In this document: positions 31,613 to 43,853 of the stretch, piece by piece
Layout: each line of letters opens with the position of its first letter
How positions within the stretch are numbered: the stretch's first letter is position 1
Assembly: GCA_036346395.1 (NCBI GenBank)
Contig: CM070604.1
Location: 6,867,904 to 6,931,903, forward strand
From: Hsuehochloa calcarea
Taxonomy: Eukaryota > Streptophyta > Magnoliopsida > Poales > Poaceae
Length of the DNA: 64,000 bases
Direction: 5' to 3'
Program-made: the position numbers and the translations under genes
Notes under the pieces: model-generated
What the model was told of the DNA's origin: nothing
Seen by the model: the letters and a program-made list of their open reading frames with translations, nothing else
Database searches by the model: none

Positions 31613-34480
31613 TGTAAATGCCACGCTACATGTATATAGAAATTTACTTGCACATTCTACAAGTTGTTCCTTTTTCAGATTCTGATGAACTGCAAATAAA
31701 GGTTAGAACAACCCACATATGCATTTCATATTTGGACTATTGTAAGTTATAGGCTGAAGTGACAGCAAATAATGGAGACAGCACTATTCCAAACCTACAT
31801 GAAAACAGATATTACGTTTGCATAGCCATAAAAAGGAAATTTTCAGATTCAACTGCATGCTTTATATTACTATCAGTTCATCTTATGCTTGCTGATGCTG
31901 GCATTTGTGTTCAAAACATAGAACATAAATGTGAAACGAGCACATAATGCTGCACAAGTGCAAATAATATGAAGAGAATACAAACACTGCATGAGTGAAT
32001 ATCAATTTACCCAAGAAATGGAGTGCATTTCCTCAACTCAGGGGGCGCAAATCAAGAATGCATGTATATATATTGATTTTTCTGTTTTGAATGTGGGAGC
32101 GAGTAATTAAAAACCACTTTGTCCTCTATTTCTTTCTTCTTACAACAAGAATCCTGTCTTTTTTTTCTTCAAATCAAAAGGCGGATGCAAAAGAAAACAA
32201 AGGATGAGATGACAAGATTATTCATCGTGGATAGGAATAAATCACAAATTGAGTACAACTGATCTGCCAGCCAAAAGAAATTAATTGCAGGTGTTAAATT
32301 AGTCTGGTAAATTAAGTTAAAAAAGTTAGTCCGGTAAATAACAATTTGACGAGAAGCAAGAATTTGTTGAGAGTCTAATAAATCAGAAGGCCTAGCTAGC
32401 ATGAACTCAAGACCAGCCTCCCATGAAAAATACAATTAAAATGTTTGGTACAAGATAAGGGTTCAAGGTCTAACTTTCAATTATTAATTACTTATCAAAT
32501 TGTCAGCCAATCCCACGCTACCAACAACAAAGAAAACAGCCCATTCCATGTATAAGGCATGCACATATATATTTATACGGATATGTGTATCCACATGTCT
32601 TTAAAGTCATCCAAAATTGTACTGCACCTAGCTAGCTAGCACCAAAAATAAAGTATAGTTGGCTTCATGAACCTTGATTATATGCTCCTGATCGAACATC
32701 TCGTTTTCTTATACACGGTTAAACCAATCACAAATTAAACTCTACAATCTACAAATCAACCTCACTTAACAGGTAACCTCGGATGATAATACTTGGAACA
32801 CAACCAATCCGTCATATGTACTCGACAGCCAACAACGGATGCGAAGGAATGAGTTTATCTCATGGAATGGTCTTTGAATGCCAAAAACTACTTTTAGCTG
32901 GGTGTTGTGTAGACTTGTAGTACCACATGTAATTTTCAAACAAAACATTGCAACATGCATATATCAAAGCTCCAATTAACTTGTGCATCCAAATCCAACA
33001 AATAACATGTAACAACCATAAGTAGCCACAATTCATAACCTCAAGGAAATAACAAAATACTCAATTAGATACTAGGAATAAGTCATGTGCATACTATAGT
33101 CATGCATATGCAGATGGTGTAGCTGCTGCCGCCCATTAAATCATGGCGCCATTGTCCTGAAAGGAAAAGGAAGGAAACATCAGCTAATGGAGTGAGGACC
33201 ACATGCAAGAGAATGGTGGGTCAAGCATCACTGAAAAACATCAAAGCAAAGGAACAACAGGCGGTCACTCTTACCCCTCCTCATCATCAGTAACACTACT
33301 CATTTTTACTCTCTCAGCTCAGCGTGTGTGGGTGTCTTATCTATGGGAGATAGAGGAAGAGAGAAGAAAGATGGGTAGAGAGAAGAGAATGAGAGAACAG
33401 CACGGGGACCAACCCAAACCAAAAGGCCAAATGTGTGAGAGAGACAAGGAATCTAAGATGCAAGCCAGATCTGGCAAAAGCAAGGTGAGGCTACCTTCCT
33501 TGCCGAATATGGTTCCTACATTGGTGACCTCCAAGCTCCACTTTTGAGCCAACAAGAGCTCATCAAAGCCACCATTATCACCATGGCCACAGGCAGGCTC
33601 AAGAACCCAAAACCAAGAAATTCAGTAGAAAAGAACAGCAAGAATGCAAGAAGAATGACTGCACCAGGCAGGAGAGAAGGGGCAGAGGGAAATGGCTAAC
33701 TGTTGTACTTATACATAATCTATGCAATTCTGAGTACTAACAAACAATCTAGCATTTACACCTAATTATAAATGTCATCGATTGTATCAAAATTTATTAC
33801 ATGTATATATATACAATATATATAACAGATATTTTTCAAAAAAAAATTGAGATCCAGCTAAACTCCTGTACTGTACTGGGAAAAGAGCTAAAGAGGGAGA
33901 GGAAGGGATAAGAAATTATGCAGTTTTATACTTTTAAATCCTTACAGTTGTACAGTGTATTCGAGGAATCTCCCTGATTCAGCTCCCAAGGCAAGGAGTT
34001 GGGAGTAGACTAGAGAAGTGGAAAAAAATCTTAGGGACAAGCAAAATATGGCGAAACCAATCATTTTTCCATGTACTGCAAAAGCCTACAACAACAACAA
34101 TTCACTCGCTCTTTACTCCTACTCGCCATCAGTAACAGCACCCTCCTCCTCCTCAGTAGTAGCTACCAGACAGCCTGACTGAAAGAGATCAAATCAAGAA
34201 GTGGAAAATAATATGCAAATCGATGCGCATATCCAAAAGATAAGGAAGTGACAGGTCCTTGCCCTTGCAAAAAAAACAGAGTCCTCGCAGCACGCTTGTC
34301 CATCTTTGCACCTGCAGGGCACGGTTTCCACCACCACCACCACCACGCCTAAACGCACAAACAAAAACCTCACCTTATGATGTGGTCCTTTTCTTATCTT
34401 ATGTCTAGTCTCCCACAGTAGTTTAGATCAGAACAAATTGAATCACAGGGAAAAGATGTATTCTCGGCGTCCGGTGAGGA
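31613..34480. other. AT-rich region downstream of MIR156; no gene seen
   Basis: There are no long frames. Purine-rich GAGAGA tracts occur at 33345-33400. A minus-strand CTTTTCCTTTCAG near 33158-33170 could be a splice acceptor of the miR156 primary transcript, but this is unproven. A TA-rich tract lies at 33803-33825. Confidence 0.4.
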
Positions 34481-34605
34481 GGCTAGAGCCAGAGAGAGGA
34501 TGACAGAAAGAGGAGCGAGCACGCGGCGGGACAGCATACTCGTGATGCTGGTCGTCACATCGTGTGCTCACTCTCTTCTGTCAATCTCTTTGTAGCCTTC
34601 TAGCA
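34481..34605 (-). ncRNA. MIR156: MIR156 precursor hairpin
   Basis: On the minus strand the sequence TGACAGAAGAGAGTGAGCAC (plus coordinates 34564-34583) is identical to the canonical plant miR156. It sits on the 5' arm of a hairpin whose 3' arm carries GTGCTCGCTCCTCTTTCTGTCA (34501-34522) as the star strand. Pairing continues below the duplex (GGCTACAAAGAGATT with GAGAGAGGAT...GGCTAGAGCC) and above it (GACCAGCAT with ATGCTGTCC), closing with a loop of about 7 nt (CACGAGT). miR156 guides cleavage of SPL transcription factor mRNAs and controls juvenile-to-adult phase change. The surrounding 31.6-35.1 kb is free of recognisable transposons. I cannot tell which numbered family member this is. Confidence 0.93.
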
Positions 34606-35060
34606 CCACAAGGGACACTCCTTCCATATAAGCCCACACATATGATTGTGCCTTCAAAATCAACAAAACCAACCCAAACTACGGAAAAACATTAGGAAAG
34701 TAAATCGGTGCTAGCACTCCTGGGAAGGAGAGGTGAGAGGAGGGATGGGGGAGGGAGGAAGAGAGAGAGGAGCTAGTGCTGTTGTTTTCTTGTGTTTGGG
34801 TTTGGTAAATGTAGGAGGGGAAGTGGACGATGGGATGGGGGCCGTACCAGCTGGGGTAGCTCACCTTAGTACCTTATTGACTGGAGAGTGAAGTGAAGGG
34901 AAGCCATCTCGAGATCTATTTAAGTACGCTGATGAGTAGTAGTTGTTAAGATCGGCAACAGTGAGGGCTAGTGCAGTGTTAATGAGTCTATTTTGTGGAC
35001 GGGACGGCGTACTATATTTGACGCGACTGTTCGTGCGACGGCAAACAAGTGACATCGTCC
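34606..35060 (-). promoter_or_regulatory. Presumed 5' region of the MIR156 transcript
   Basis: Upstream of the hairpin on minus are a C/T-rich stretch (CCTCTCTCTCTTCCTCCCTCCC, 34736-34775), common in plant leaders, and a TATA-like ACTTAAATAG at about 34915-34926. The transcription start is inferred, not shown. A short frame (34864-34679) is not supported as coding. Confidence 0.45.
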
Positions 35061-35619
35061 AATCCTCCCCCCGGCTAGCTGCGTGATAACGTTTCAGCCA
35101 CTTATTTTTGTGAAAAAAAAAGAAATAATATTAATTTAAAAGATAACTATAAAAATAAATAATCACAAAAATTACAAATATAGGTCCAATTGGCGACAGG
35201 CTACTGTCATAATTTCAATTGGCGATAGGAACCTAATTACTATCTGTCACGCAGTTAACTGGCAGCAGAATACCTGTCGTCAGTTCAACTGGCGGTATGA
35301 AACCGTAGGCTCCTGTCGCATGTTAGCAGTAGGGAAGTGGCTATATAAAACTCAAAAATTGGAGAAAAAGTCATTTTAATTCCGAAAAAGAGATAAGAGA
35401 GGGAAGGAGAGGGTAGATGAGATGTAGTGAAGCTCTACCGATTTGTAGCAGATGAAGCAGCAGATCTGGTCGTCCATTTAGCAGGTAAATGTTTTTGGAA
35501 CTTTCTACATAAATTCGAAACCATGTAGGTTAGCAAATGAAAATAACGACATAGAATTCAATGTATTATATCATTTTATTTGTATTGATGTTTGATGTAG
35601 AACTCCATTTTAACTGTGT

Positions 35620-36290
35620 ACATCACTAGATAATTTTGGTAATTCTGAAAATATTTTTTAAACCAGGAAAATAGAAGGACGCCTCTAAAAATAAAAAGAT
35701 ACCTATTGAACATATGTAAAAATTACAAAGCAGCTAAATATGGTATGTTAATCCAAACTTAATGTTTGTTTCATTTGTGCACAAATTTTTTCCTGTTAAT
35801 GACGAAAATACTTTTAGAACTAGAAAAATAATGAGGCACCTATAAAAATTCTATAAGAAATCCAGAGTAGGTACATAGGGTATGTAGAGTTGAATTAAAA
35901 TATTATGAACTTATTTTTATTTCCATTTGTACACGGTAAATATTTTGTAAATACTGGAGATACTTTCCAAACAAGGAAAGTAGCCGGATACCTATAAAAA
36001 AATCTATAAAATATGCAGTGTAGCTAAACAGGGTGTATAGAGTAGAGGTGAATCAAAATAATTCTAACTTAATTTTGATTTCCATTTGTGCGTGTTAAAT
36101 ATCTGTTAATGCCAAAAGAACTTTTTAAACTAGAAAAATAGCTAGAGACCTCAAAATATTCTCTAATAAATCTAGAGATGGTACATAGGGTATGTAGATG
36201 TGAATTAAAATATCCTGAACTTATTTATTGTTTCCATTTGTACATGATAAATATTTCATAAATGCTCAAGACACTTTTTAAACAATGAAC
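35620..36290 (+). repeat. Diverged tandem repeat of about 150-160 bp in a putative intron
   Basis: The core TTTCCATTTGTRCA...TAAATAT recurs at about 35770, 35931, 36080 and 36232, each with GxTACATAGGGTATGTAGAxxTGAATTAAAATA and AACTAGAAAAATAG blocks. It lies between a possible first exon (donor TTTAGCAG|GTAAAT at about 35484) and the ATG at 36396. Confidence 0.72.
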
Positions 36291-36395
36291 GTAGCATGTT
36301 ACCTATTTTAAATTTAATTAATTAGGTAAGCTGCTTCTTATTACTTTTTGTATATGTTTCATAGTTTTTATAATATATGCACTGAATATTCAGGT

Positions 36396-39096
36396 ATGGC
36401 GGAACCAGGATACGCTTCGCAGTGGCCATACAAGTTGCTTGACCTAGCATTGACGCATCATCATAGCCGCCTCATTACCATCCTCCCCCAGGAGGACGAG
36501 GCGCGATTGAGCTTGGAGCACTGCGGCCATGCACGCCCATGAGGGCATGGAGGGTGGACCTACATTGGGTTCTGAGGTACGTGTAGTTGCGACCTTCGTG
36601 TACTCAATTGCAGCCTGACTACTTTGGGTGAACTAACATTTGTTCTTAATCTTTTCGACACAGTTCGAGGGCAGCAGGCCTCCTTCCACTGGTGATGATG
36701 GTTGAGGCAATGTGGGAGGATGACCAGGACCACGCAGGCGGTGGTCATACGTCTAGGCGCTTTTCGTATGATCGGTGCCTTTAGATGGCGTTGGTTGATC
36801 GGCGGAGGCCAAAGACATACACGTTTCACCTCCCGTGCGGGGAGATGGTGTCGACGCTTCAAGACGTGACCTTCCACACTGGGTTGTCGTGCACTAGCTT
36901 CCCCCTGGCGGTGCACGACATCCCAGCCACATGGCGCACGGGGTTCCTGGCGAGGTTCCAGGGGGTGTTGCCGCCAACGATGACTGCAGGGAGTTCAGTA
37001 GCACCCACAAGCCAATGCTGAAATGGATATGTCGGTTCTACATAAGTCTTTGTAACTCTTGTTGTCCCGCACCAATTGATTTGTGCACCTTGCTGATGTG
37101 TATCTGTCTTCTTGCAACCATATCATATGGCAGAGGACGCAGCCGAGCACACGGTGAGGAGGCGCTTTGAGATCTACTTGTTATGGTTGTTCGGGTGGGT
37201 GATGTTCCTAGGGTCCTATGGCGATAATGTCGACAAGCGCTGCATCTAGTATGCACGCGAGTTGGCGGACTGGGAGGTGCAGACATCTAGCCCTACGCCT
37301 AGGGCTCAGCGGTGCTGTGCGCGACGTACCACGGACTGTACGATGTGTGCCACCCGTTTCAGGATAGCTCTGTCCTCTACGAATGCCCGTTGCTTCTCAG
37401 ATGTGGTCCTTTGAGTATTTCCAAATCGGACAACCGCTGCTAGACAAGGGCGCCCACGCAATCGCCATGTACGTTGAGGACGACGACGTGGACCAGCTGA
37501 TCATGGGTGCGATGTGGTGTCGCCAATGGGTAAGCTTTATGAACATTTATTATTTTTGTAATGTAATTAAATTTCATATGCTAAGTTTTCGTTGTTCTGT
37601 TGGACAGGTCACCTTCACTCCGATCATTATGCACGCGTCCTACCTGGGCTATGTTGCGATGTTCGATCAGTTAATGGACGATTGCATCATGAGGACATCA
37701 TACACTCCTGATAGGGTTTATGCACGCAACCCGAGGCCTATCAAGCCTTTGCACGCGTGACCACATGTACTGGTACACACGGATGTGTTGGTTTCAAGAC
37801 GTCTTCGTGGAGGAGTACCACGTGCACGGGGTGATGTGTCAATTCGGTCTGCGATAGGAGGTCCCGGCCCCTTGGGGGCAGCAGGTGGCGCCGAACGTCC
37901 ATGGGCAAATTCATGTTTTATTTTCTGTCGTACCATTTGCCTTATGTACCTACGAAACAATTGTTTGGCCTTCCACAAATACACTAGGAAGGGAGTCCCT
38001 ATTACGACCTCCTAGATGGACAAGATATTCTCTTGGGTTCAAGGGTGGCTCCGCGCCTTAGAGGACGCCGTCTAGGAGGATGCTCCCTACGAGCCTGAGA
38101 CGTACGATGAGTACATCGAGTGGTACTACAGTCGGACGAGGGTTCAATGCGTTAGGGTCATGGACGACCCACCACGACACGAGGCCGTGACGTGTACCCC
38201 AACCGGCTAGACCCTGCATTCCATCACATGGTACGTATTCAAAGGTCCGTACATATTATTTGCTTCGCAAGTTTTCGGTTCCTAACTTGTCAATTATGTG
38301 TACAGGTCGATCCACATTGGGAGATGCATGGGTTGGCGACCTCCGTGCATCTTATGACGCTCGGGGAGCGCTTCATCATGACGTTGTTGGAGATCAGAGG
38401 GCTCATGGACCAGTTCATCGAGAAGATGAGGCGAGACATCGAGGTGGTGTCCTACCCCACGGCTCCTCACCCAGACGAGGCGGGCGAGTCCTCGTGGCAC
38501 CGTGCTGGGAATACCCCGGCACAGTTCACAGGTCAGCATGACACACTCACATCTGGTTGTTTTTTTCGAACTGCATTAGTTACTAATGACAATTTTCTCT
38601 AGCAAGTCCTGAGTACCACCCATACACACGGCACGAGTACGTAGAGCGATCTGCTAACTTTGTGCAACTAGGCATGTCTGTCTTGTTTACACGCATGCAC
38701 AACGTATTATCTCAGTATGTCCACCATGTTTACATGTTTAACTAACTATTTCACATCTCACACGCACCCATTTGGTAGGAGCTGGTGTCGCACGAGGAGT
38801 CACGCTCGGGTGACTACGATTTCGACCTGGGTGGCGGTGGGCCTTCGCGCGACGAGAGCAACCAGGTCGTGGGTGGCTTCAAAGTTGCCAGTAAGAATTT
38901 CCCACCACCCGAGACATGTAGTGTTTTTTAGATATATAGCGTCTAACACGTGGCCTTTTTCATCATGTGTATGCAGGATAATGGGAATGAGTACATGGCC
39001 CAGATGATGTTCTATCTGTTGTTCCACAAGGTCAACAGTGTCAAGCCCCTCCCTGATGCACGGGAAAAGTATAGGCCGCTCAGCAAACCGAAGTAG
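36396..39096 (+). pseudogene. Plant mobile domain (PMD/MAIN-like) gene, multi-exon, decayed
   Basis: The upstream TATA box TATATAAAA is at 35342. From the ATG at 36396 (MAEPGYASQWPYKL) blocks of the PMD appear in order in different frames: ALVDRRRPKTYTFHLPCGEM (36785), YLLWLFGWVMFLGS (about 37180), QMWSFEYFQIGQPL (37400) and MGAMWCRQW followed by a donor (37530). After an acceptor (TTGGACAG, 37608) comes VTFTPIIMHASYLGYVAMFDQL. Later pieces include YDEYIEWYYSRTRV (38100), VDPHWEMHGLATSVHLMTLGERF (38306) and a final exon NEYMAQMMFYLLFHKVNSVK ending TAG at 39094. Stops and frameshifts lie in most exons. The domain is shared by Arabidopsis MAIN-type proteins and by transposons. Confidence 0.75.
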
Positions 39097-39824
39097 TTTT
39101 TTTATTTATGACAAATATCTAGTATTTTTTGTAACTGACATTAATATGGGTTACATTTACAGTAAAATATATGATTACCGGAAGAACTTGCGTAACATTT
39201 TAGTAAATACATGTTTTACGATGGGTATACCAGTAATGTCGTTCTCAAACAACAGTAAAATGTTATCAAACTCATAGTAACTACCAAAAAAACACAAAGC
39301 GCAAGCAGTTTACAGCGGTAACATGACATGCCTTCGAAGTAATACTATGTATCATTTATGGTAAACGATAAAATTTACCAGATCAACGTGTCATTATTTT
39401 CTGCAGTAAAACCAGCACTCTGAATATTACTATCCTATCTTCCTCATCTAAACGACAGTGAAACCTTTCTTATAACAACACGGGGTGACGTGCGGTCATT
39501 TTACTGACAAAATTTCACTGTCATTTGCGTGTTGGTAGTTTTTTATCATCAATTTAGAACGACGCCAAGCAACTTTTAAGGCTATTTTTTATGCATGCCC
39601 ACGCGTTTAATTTACTATCGAACTCGAGCGGGAGGTGCGGGTGCCGGTGCGTGTGAGGGTTTTACTGCCGTTTTGACATGTGCAAGAGGGTTTTACTGCC
39701 GATCTCGAGTGGGGAGACGCGGGTGCTGGCACATCAAGCGTTGCGCGGGGCAAGCGTGGGCTGCTAGGCCATGCACAGCGCGGCCTAGGCTATGGCTCAG
39801 GGGGCAGAATATATATATATATAT

Positions 39825-40043
39825 AGGAACGTATCTAATGGTAATAGGTAATTCAGTGCTAAGGTGCTAATACCAATCTTTACCGTTGGATCTGAATCTT
39901 GACCGTTAGAGGTGGGAGCATGCATTGTGTTTAATGAAGACGTATTAATAAAGGTGCATTGAAGGTGAGAGCATGTAAAGTGATTAAATAGTTTGGAGGT
40001 GGGAGTTCGCATTAATCTTGGTTGTTCCCTAGATACGTTCCCT
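39825..40043. mobile_element. Small TIR element inserted in a (TA)n tract
   Basis: Inverted ends AGGAACGTATCTA / TAGATACGTTCCCT flank about 190 bp. Both sides are (TA)n (39810-39824; 40044-40066). This fits MITEs that target TA microsatellites, such as the rice Micron class. Confidence 0.68.
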
Positions 40044-40076
40044 ATATATATATATATATATATATAAGCCTATTTG

Positions 40077-40380
40077 CTACTCTCAGGTGTAGTTACTCCC
40101 ATTGTATCTTCTGTCCATCTTTCTCGGATACCACATACTTGATTGGATCATTGGGTCGGATACCACTCCATAACAGTCACTAGAACCCAGTAACATGCAA
40201 CGTAATTTTTGGATACCACTCCATAACAGTCAGTAACAACCCGGTAACATGCAACGTAATTTTATTGCCTTGAATAAGATAATATTTCAGATTTTCAGGC
40301 CCATTAGGCTCAGAAAGATGCACGGATCTCATTGAGAATTAAAAGGTGGACGAAGAGGGAGTAACTACACCTGAGAGTAG
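40077..40380. mobile_element. TIR element with perfect 24-bp ends, next to (TA)n
   Basis: The left arm 40077-40100 (CTACTCTCAGGTGTAGTTACTCCC) is the exact inverse of 40357-40380. An internal direct duplication of about 53 bp (GGATACCACTCCATAACAGTCA...) lies at 40162-40264. TA microsatellites lie on both sides (about 40044-40066 and 40395-40406). No coding capacity. Confidence 0.75.
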
Positions 40381-42640
40381 ATAGTATTTTTCATATATAT
40401 ATATATGACGCCTGTTTCGTACTCCCAGGAGTACATACTATTTTTATATATATAGTTGATGATTGTCCGTCCTCCCCACCCTCCTACCACTGTTTCTCTC
40501 TACTGACATATGGATGGGCCTCACTTCCTCCTCCCTCCTCTCCGTCCCTACCCTTCTGCTCTGCTCTGTACGTCTTGACGAATTAAGATACTTTAATTGA
40601 TATATTGTTATATTTATTAGATATTTTGTAGCAATACACAGACATTTAAACTATATATATATATATATATAATGTGGGCCATTTGCAATTGTCTAGAGCA
40701 CACCAGGAGCAGTATTGTGACGCGAGAAGAATCCTTGCGTTACTGTGTTTGGTCAGACATGTACAAACAGTAGTTTAGTCGTAGCAGTATTGAAAGACGC
40801 AACATTTACGCCGCATGCAGCAGCAAACAAGCAACCTCATCTTTTGAGGTTTGGTTGGTTGTTGGAACAGAGTCAGAGATTCTTTGCATTGAAATCAACC
40901 TGGCCTGCCAGCTACTAGCTCCATGGCGCCAATGGATGCTGGATCGGTCGTGATTCCCGGTACAGTTCAAGCTTGCTCAGTAGCAGTAGCAGTAGCAGTA
41001 GCAAGCCAAGAAAAAGGCCAGGGCTTGCAGAATTGTTTTCTTGTTTATATTTGAGCCGAGTCAAAATTAAATCCAGTCTCAGACCTAGATGCGCTCCCGA
41101 GAGACTGAAATGACCAAATCTCTGATTTGTAGCACATACAATATTCTTCACTTTTTTATAACGGCTGTTTGCTTCTTGCCACAGTTGTGACCTGCAACAC
41201 TTTCACAACATACACATTGCTTTGTCGAAAGCTACGTACATATCAAACTCTTTTTTTTGTGATTAAAAATTGCCTAATTTGCGGAGACCAATTCAGCCGC
41301 CACATTCTTGCCACACTATTAAAAGAAATCTGTGACAAACTGTGGCGTCCATCCAAACAGTGCTCATATATTCTTGCAACGGAATAAAACTTTATTAGCA
41401 CCTAATTAACATGCATTCCTGTTTACTTAGAGCCGTAATTTTTCCAAGGAAATTAAGATCGGGGCTCCTTTTTATATCCCAATCGTGACAAAGATTATTA
41501 ATGCACATGCACAAACCGCGCTACTCACTTTTTGTCAGTGGGTAATTAACACTTTTCACGTATTGTGGGGTATCCGAGTACAAATTTACTGTGTCTGTTC
41601 CGTTGATAGCAAGCTACTCATGTATGTACTCTACAGCGACACTAACCGGAGGAGAGCTAGAGGGACGCATCCGAGACTGGACAATGCCAAAACCAAAATG
41701 GGTGGATCGGATCGAATCGAATAACGGGCCGGGTTGCCTTTCCATCCAGCGCGGCTGCACATGCGTGCTGTAGGTACGGGTTATTTTCAACAGCAAAAAC
41801 CATGTAGGTACGGGTTATGACCGAGAGGCTGATGTACTTGCTGCACGAAGGGGCGGGGCTAGGATTGGGACACAGGGTACACGAATTCGTTATCCTCTCC
41901 TATCACGGTATAGACGTTTTAAAATATTTATAAGAATTAGAAGTTTTCTTAGTAGGAACATTTTTATATCAAAAGAGTAAATAGAACATAAATCATGATC
42001 ATGATATATGATAACTTGAGTTTAGTGAAGTTCCGCGTACACGCACGCTTCACCAAGTCATGGACACTGCAGCTGAAGCTAGAGACAAGGAAAAAGTGCT
42101 TGATCAAGCTCTAAATATGCAGAGAGATGAAATAACATACACTTGTGCAGTACAAATTAGACTCAATGCTAGCTTGAAAATTTAGAAAGAAATTAGAATC
42201 TACATGCTGAGATACGTTCCATGAATGAACTACTATGTTTTTTAGCTTCAATATAACTGTTACTTAATCACATAATTGAATTAGTAGGACTTAGTCCTAG
42301 TAGAGTTCCAATGCTCCTATTCCATAATGAAAGGTAGTAAAAAAATCATGAGAGGGACAAGCCCCTGCTAACTTTCACATGACCGGGATCCTTTCTACTG
42401 GAAAAGGACATCATCCCTCCCCTCCCCACTCTCTTTCACATTCCTCTATCGGCCTCAGCAGCACACGCCGCCTCCACCGAGTAGCGCCGCCGCACGAGGT
42501 ACCCACTGCGGATTGGACACGAAGGCGCGGCTTGCACGGACGACGATCGGTGAAGGGAGAGGGAGAGACAGTCAAGGAGAGACGAAGGAAGAGAAAGGGA
42601 GAGGGCTAGCTTTTGCAAAAAGATTTGCTTTGATATTTAT
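40381..42640. other. Intergenic region without recognisable genes
   Basis: It holds TA microsatellites (about 40395-40406, 40645-40671) and an AGC/AGT microsatellite (CAGTAGCAGTAGCAGTAGCAGTAGC, 40978-41003). A 50-bp cassette with the palindrome GTACTCCCAGGAGTAC lies between TA tracts (40407-40445). No coding frame above 80 codons. Confidence 0.45.
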
Positions 42641-43853
42641 CACTACTACACAAAACCTCATCACAGACGGTTCTAAACCATCATCATAGACGATTTTTGA
42701 ACCGTCTAAATTTATGTGTCTGTGATGACATGAGGTCATCATAGACGGTTTTTGAATTATGCAGTGAAAAGACTATCACTGCATTTGCTCGAACAAGAAC
42801 CGCTCAGTGATAGATTATCTTTCTTGTTCAGAACCATCTGTGATAGCCTTTTCTATTGCAAAAAAACAAAATTGAATTTTCACTTCGTCTGGAGCCTCCC
42901 GAGCCTCGTGAATGAATCTGATATGGATTTTCGGATTGAACTTTTCGTTAGCTTTCCCACAATAGCCATAGCATCACAGTAGCATCAACTCAATTCATTC
43001 ACAGAGCACTAAAACAACACAAAGATCACCCGCATCACGGTAGCATCAACTCAATCCATTCACAGAGCACTAACACATATCAGTAGTAATCCACATCACA
43101 GAGTAAAAGGGGGGAGTAGAGAGAGTGAGATCGTGGGAGGTTGAGGCGACGAGGTCGTGGGAGGCCGGCGACGACGAGGCCGGGGCGAGGTGGAGGAGGC
43201 CGAGGCGGGCGTGGGAGGCCGGCACGCGAGGCCGGGCGAGGTGGAGGAGGCAACAAGCTCGAGGGAGGACGAGCAACGAAGTGGAGGAGCTCGGGGGCGA
43301 CGAGGTCGTGTGAGGCCGACGACGACGAGGCCGGGGCGAGGTGGAGGCCACGGGCGACGAGCTCAGGGGAGGACGGGGCGACGAAGTGGAGGAGACCGGG
43401 GGCGACGAGGTCGTGGGAGGCCGACGATGACGAGGCTGGGGCGAGGTGGAGGAGGCCGCGGGCGACGAGCTCAGGGGAGGCTGGAGCGCAAGTTCAGGGC
43501 GAGACGGAGATGGTAGAGGAGAAATGGCAGAGGATGAGATGGAGATGGTAAAGGAGGAGATGGAGGACTCTGTTAATATTAAGAGATTTTCGGTAGCCCG
43601 CCTCAACAAAACAAAAGTATCATAGACGTTTTTATACAAAAACTGTATGTGATGACATATAACAAACAGTTTGTATCAAGAACCGTCTGTGATGACTTAG
43701 ATTATCACAGACGGTTCTTCTATCATGAACCGTCTGTGATAGGTCCATATCACAAACGATTCCAAGAGAACCGTCTGTGATTATTTTATCACAGACGGTT
43801 CCAAGAGAACCGTCTATGATGAGGCGTCTTCTATAGCATGTTTTGTAGTAGTG
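42641..43853 (-). mobile_element. Short non-autonomous CACTA element K (J family)
   Basis: It starts CACTACTACACAAAACCTCATCAC and on minus starts CACTACTACAAAACATGC. The 3-bp flanks are TAT and AAT. Subterminal ATCACAGACGGTT repeats lie at both ends. The left end resembles J's right end and the right end J's left end, so K lies inverted relative to J. The interior holds no transposase, only a 2-copy 61-bp repeat (42970-43075) and a GC-rich minisatellite. Confidence 0.82.
43110..43510. repeat. GC-rich minisatellite inside CACTA K
   Basis: Repeats of GACGAGGTCGTGGGAGGCCGACGACGACGAGGCCGGGGCGAGGTGGAGGAG type have a base unit around 85-105 bp. Long frames on both strands (for example minus 43639-43070) are Ser/Pro- or Arg/Gly-rich and result from the repeat. 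Confidence 0.75.

Larger units (their letters stand above)
35100..39780 (+). mobile_element. Probable transposon carrying a plant-mobile-domain gene (ends unresolved)
   Basis: The PMD-like gene is preceded by short direct and inverted repeats of AACTGGCGACAGG type (35189-35310) and followed by sequence rich in TTACxGTAAA motifs (39150-39480), as in the subterminal regions of large DNA transposons. I could not find matching terminal repeats or target duplications, so the limits are approximate. PMD genes are known in Mutator-like and other plant elements. Confidence 0.45.

Noticed and set aside
33203..33547. 114-codon plus ORF near MIR156
   Set aside because: Low-complexity Glu/Arg/Lys content from GAGAGA tracts and no recognised domain; more likely part of a non-coding transcript or spacer.
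43070..43639. 189-codon Ser/Pro-rich minus ORF (and plus-strand Arg/Gly-rich counterparts)
   Set aside because: Generated by the GC-rich minisatellite inside CACTA K; open in several frames at once.
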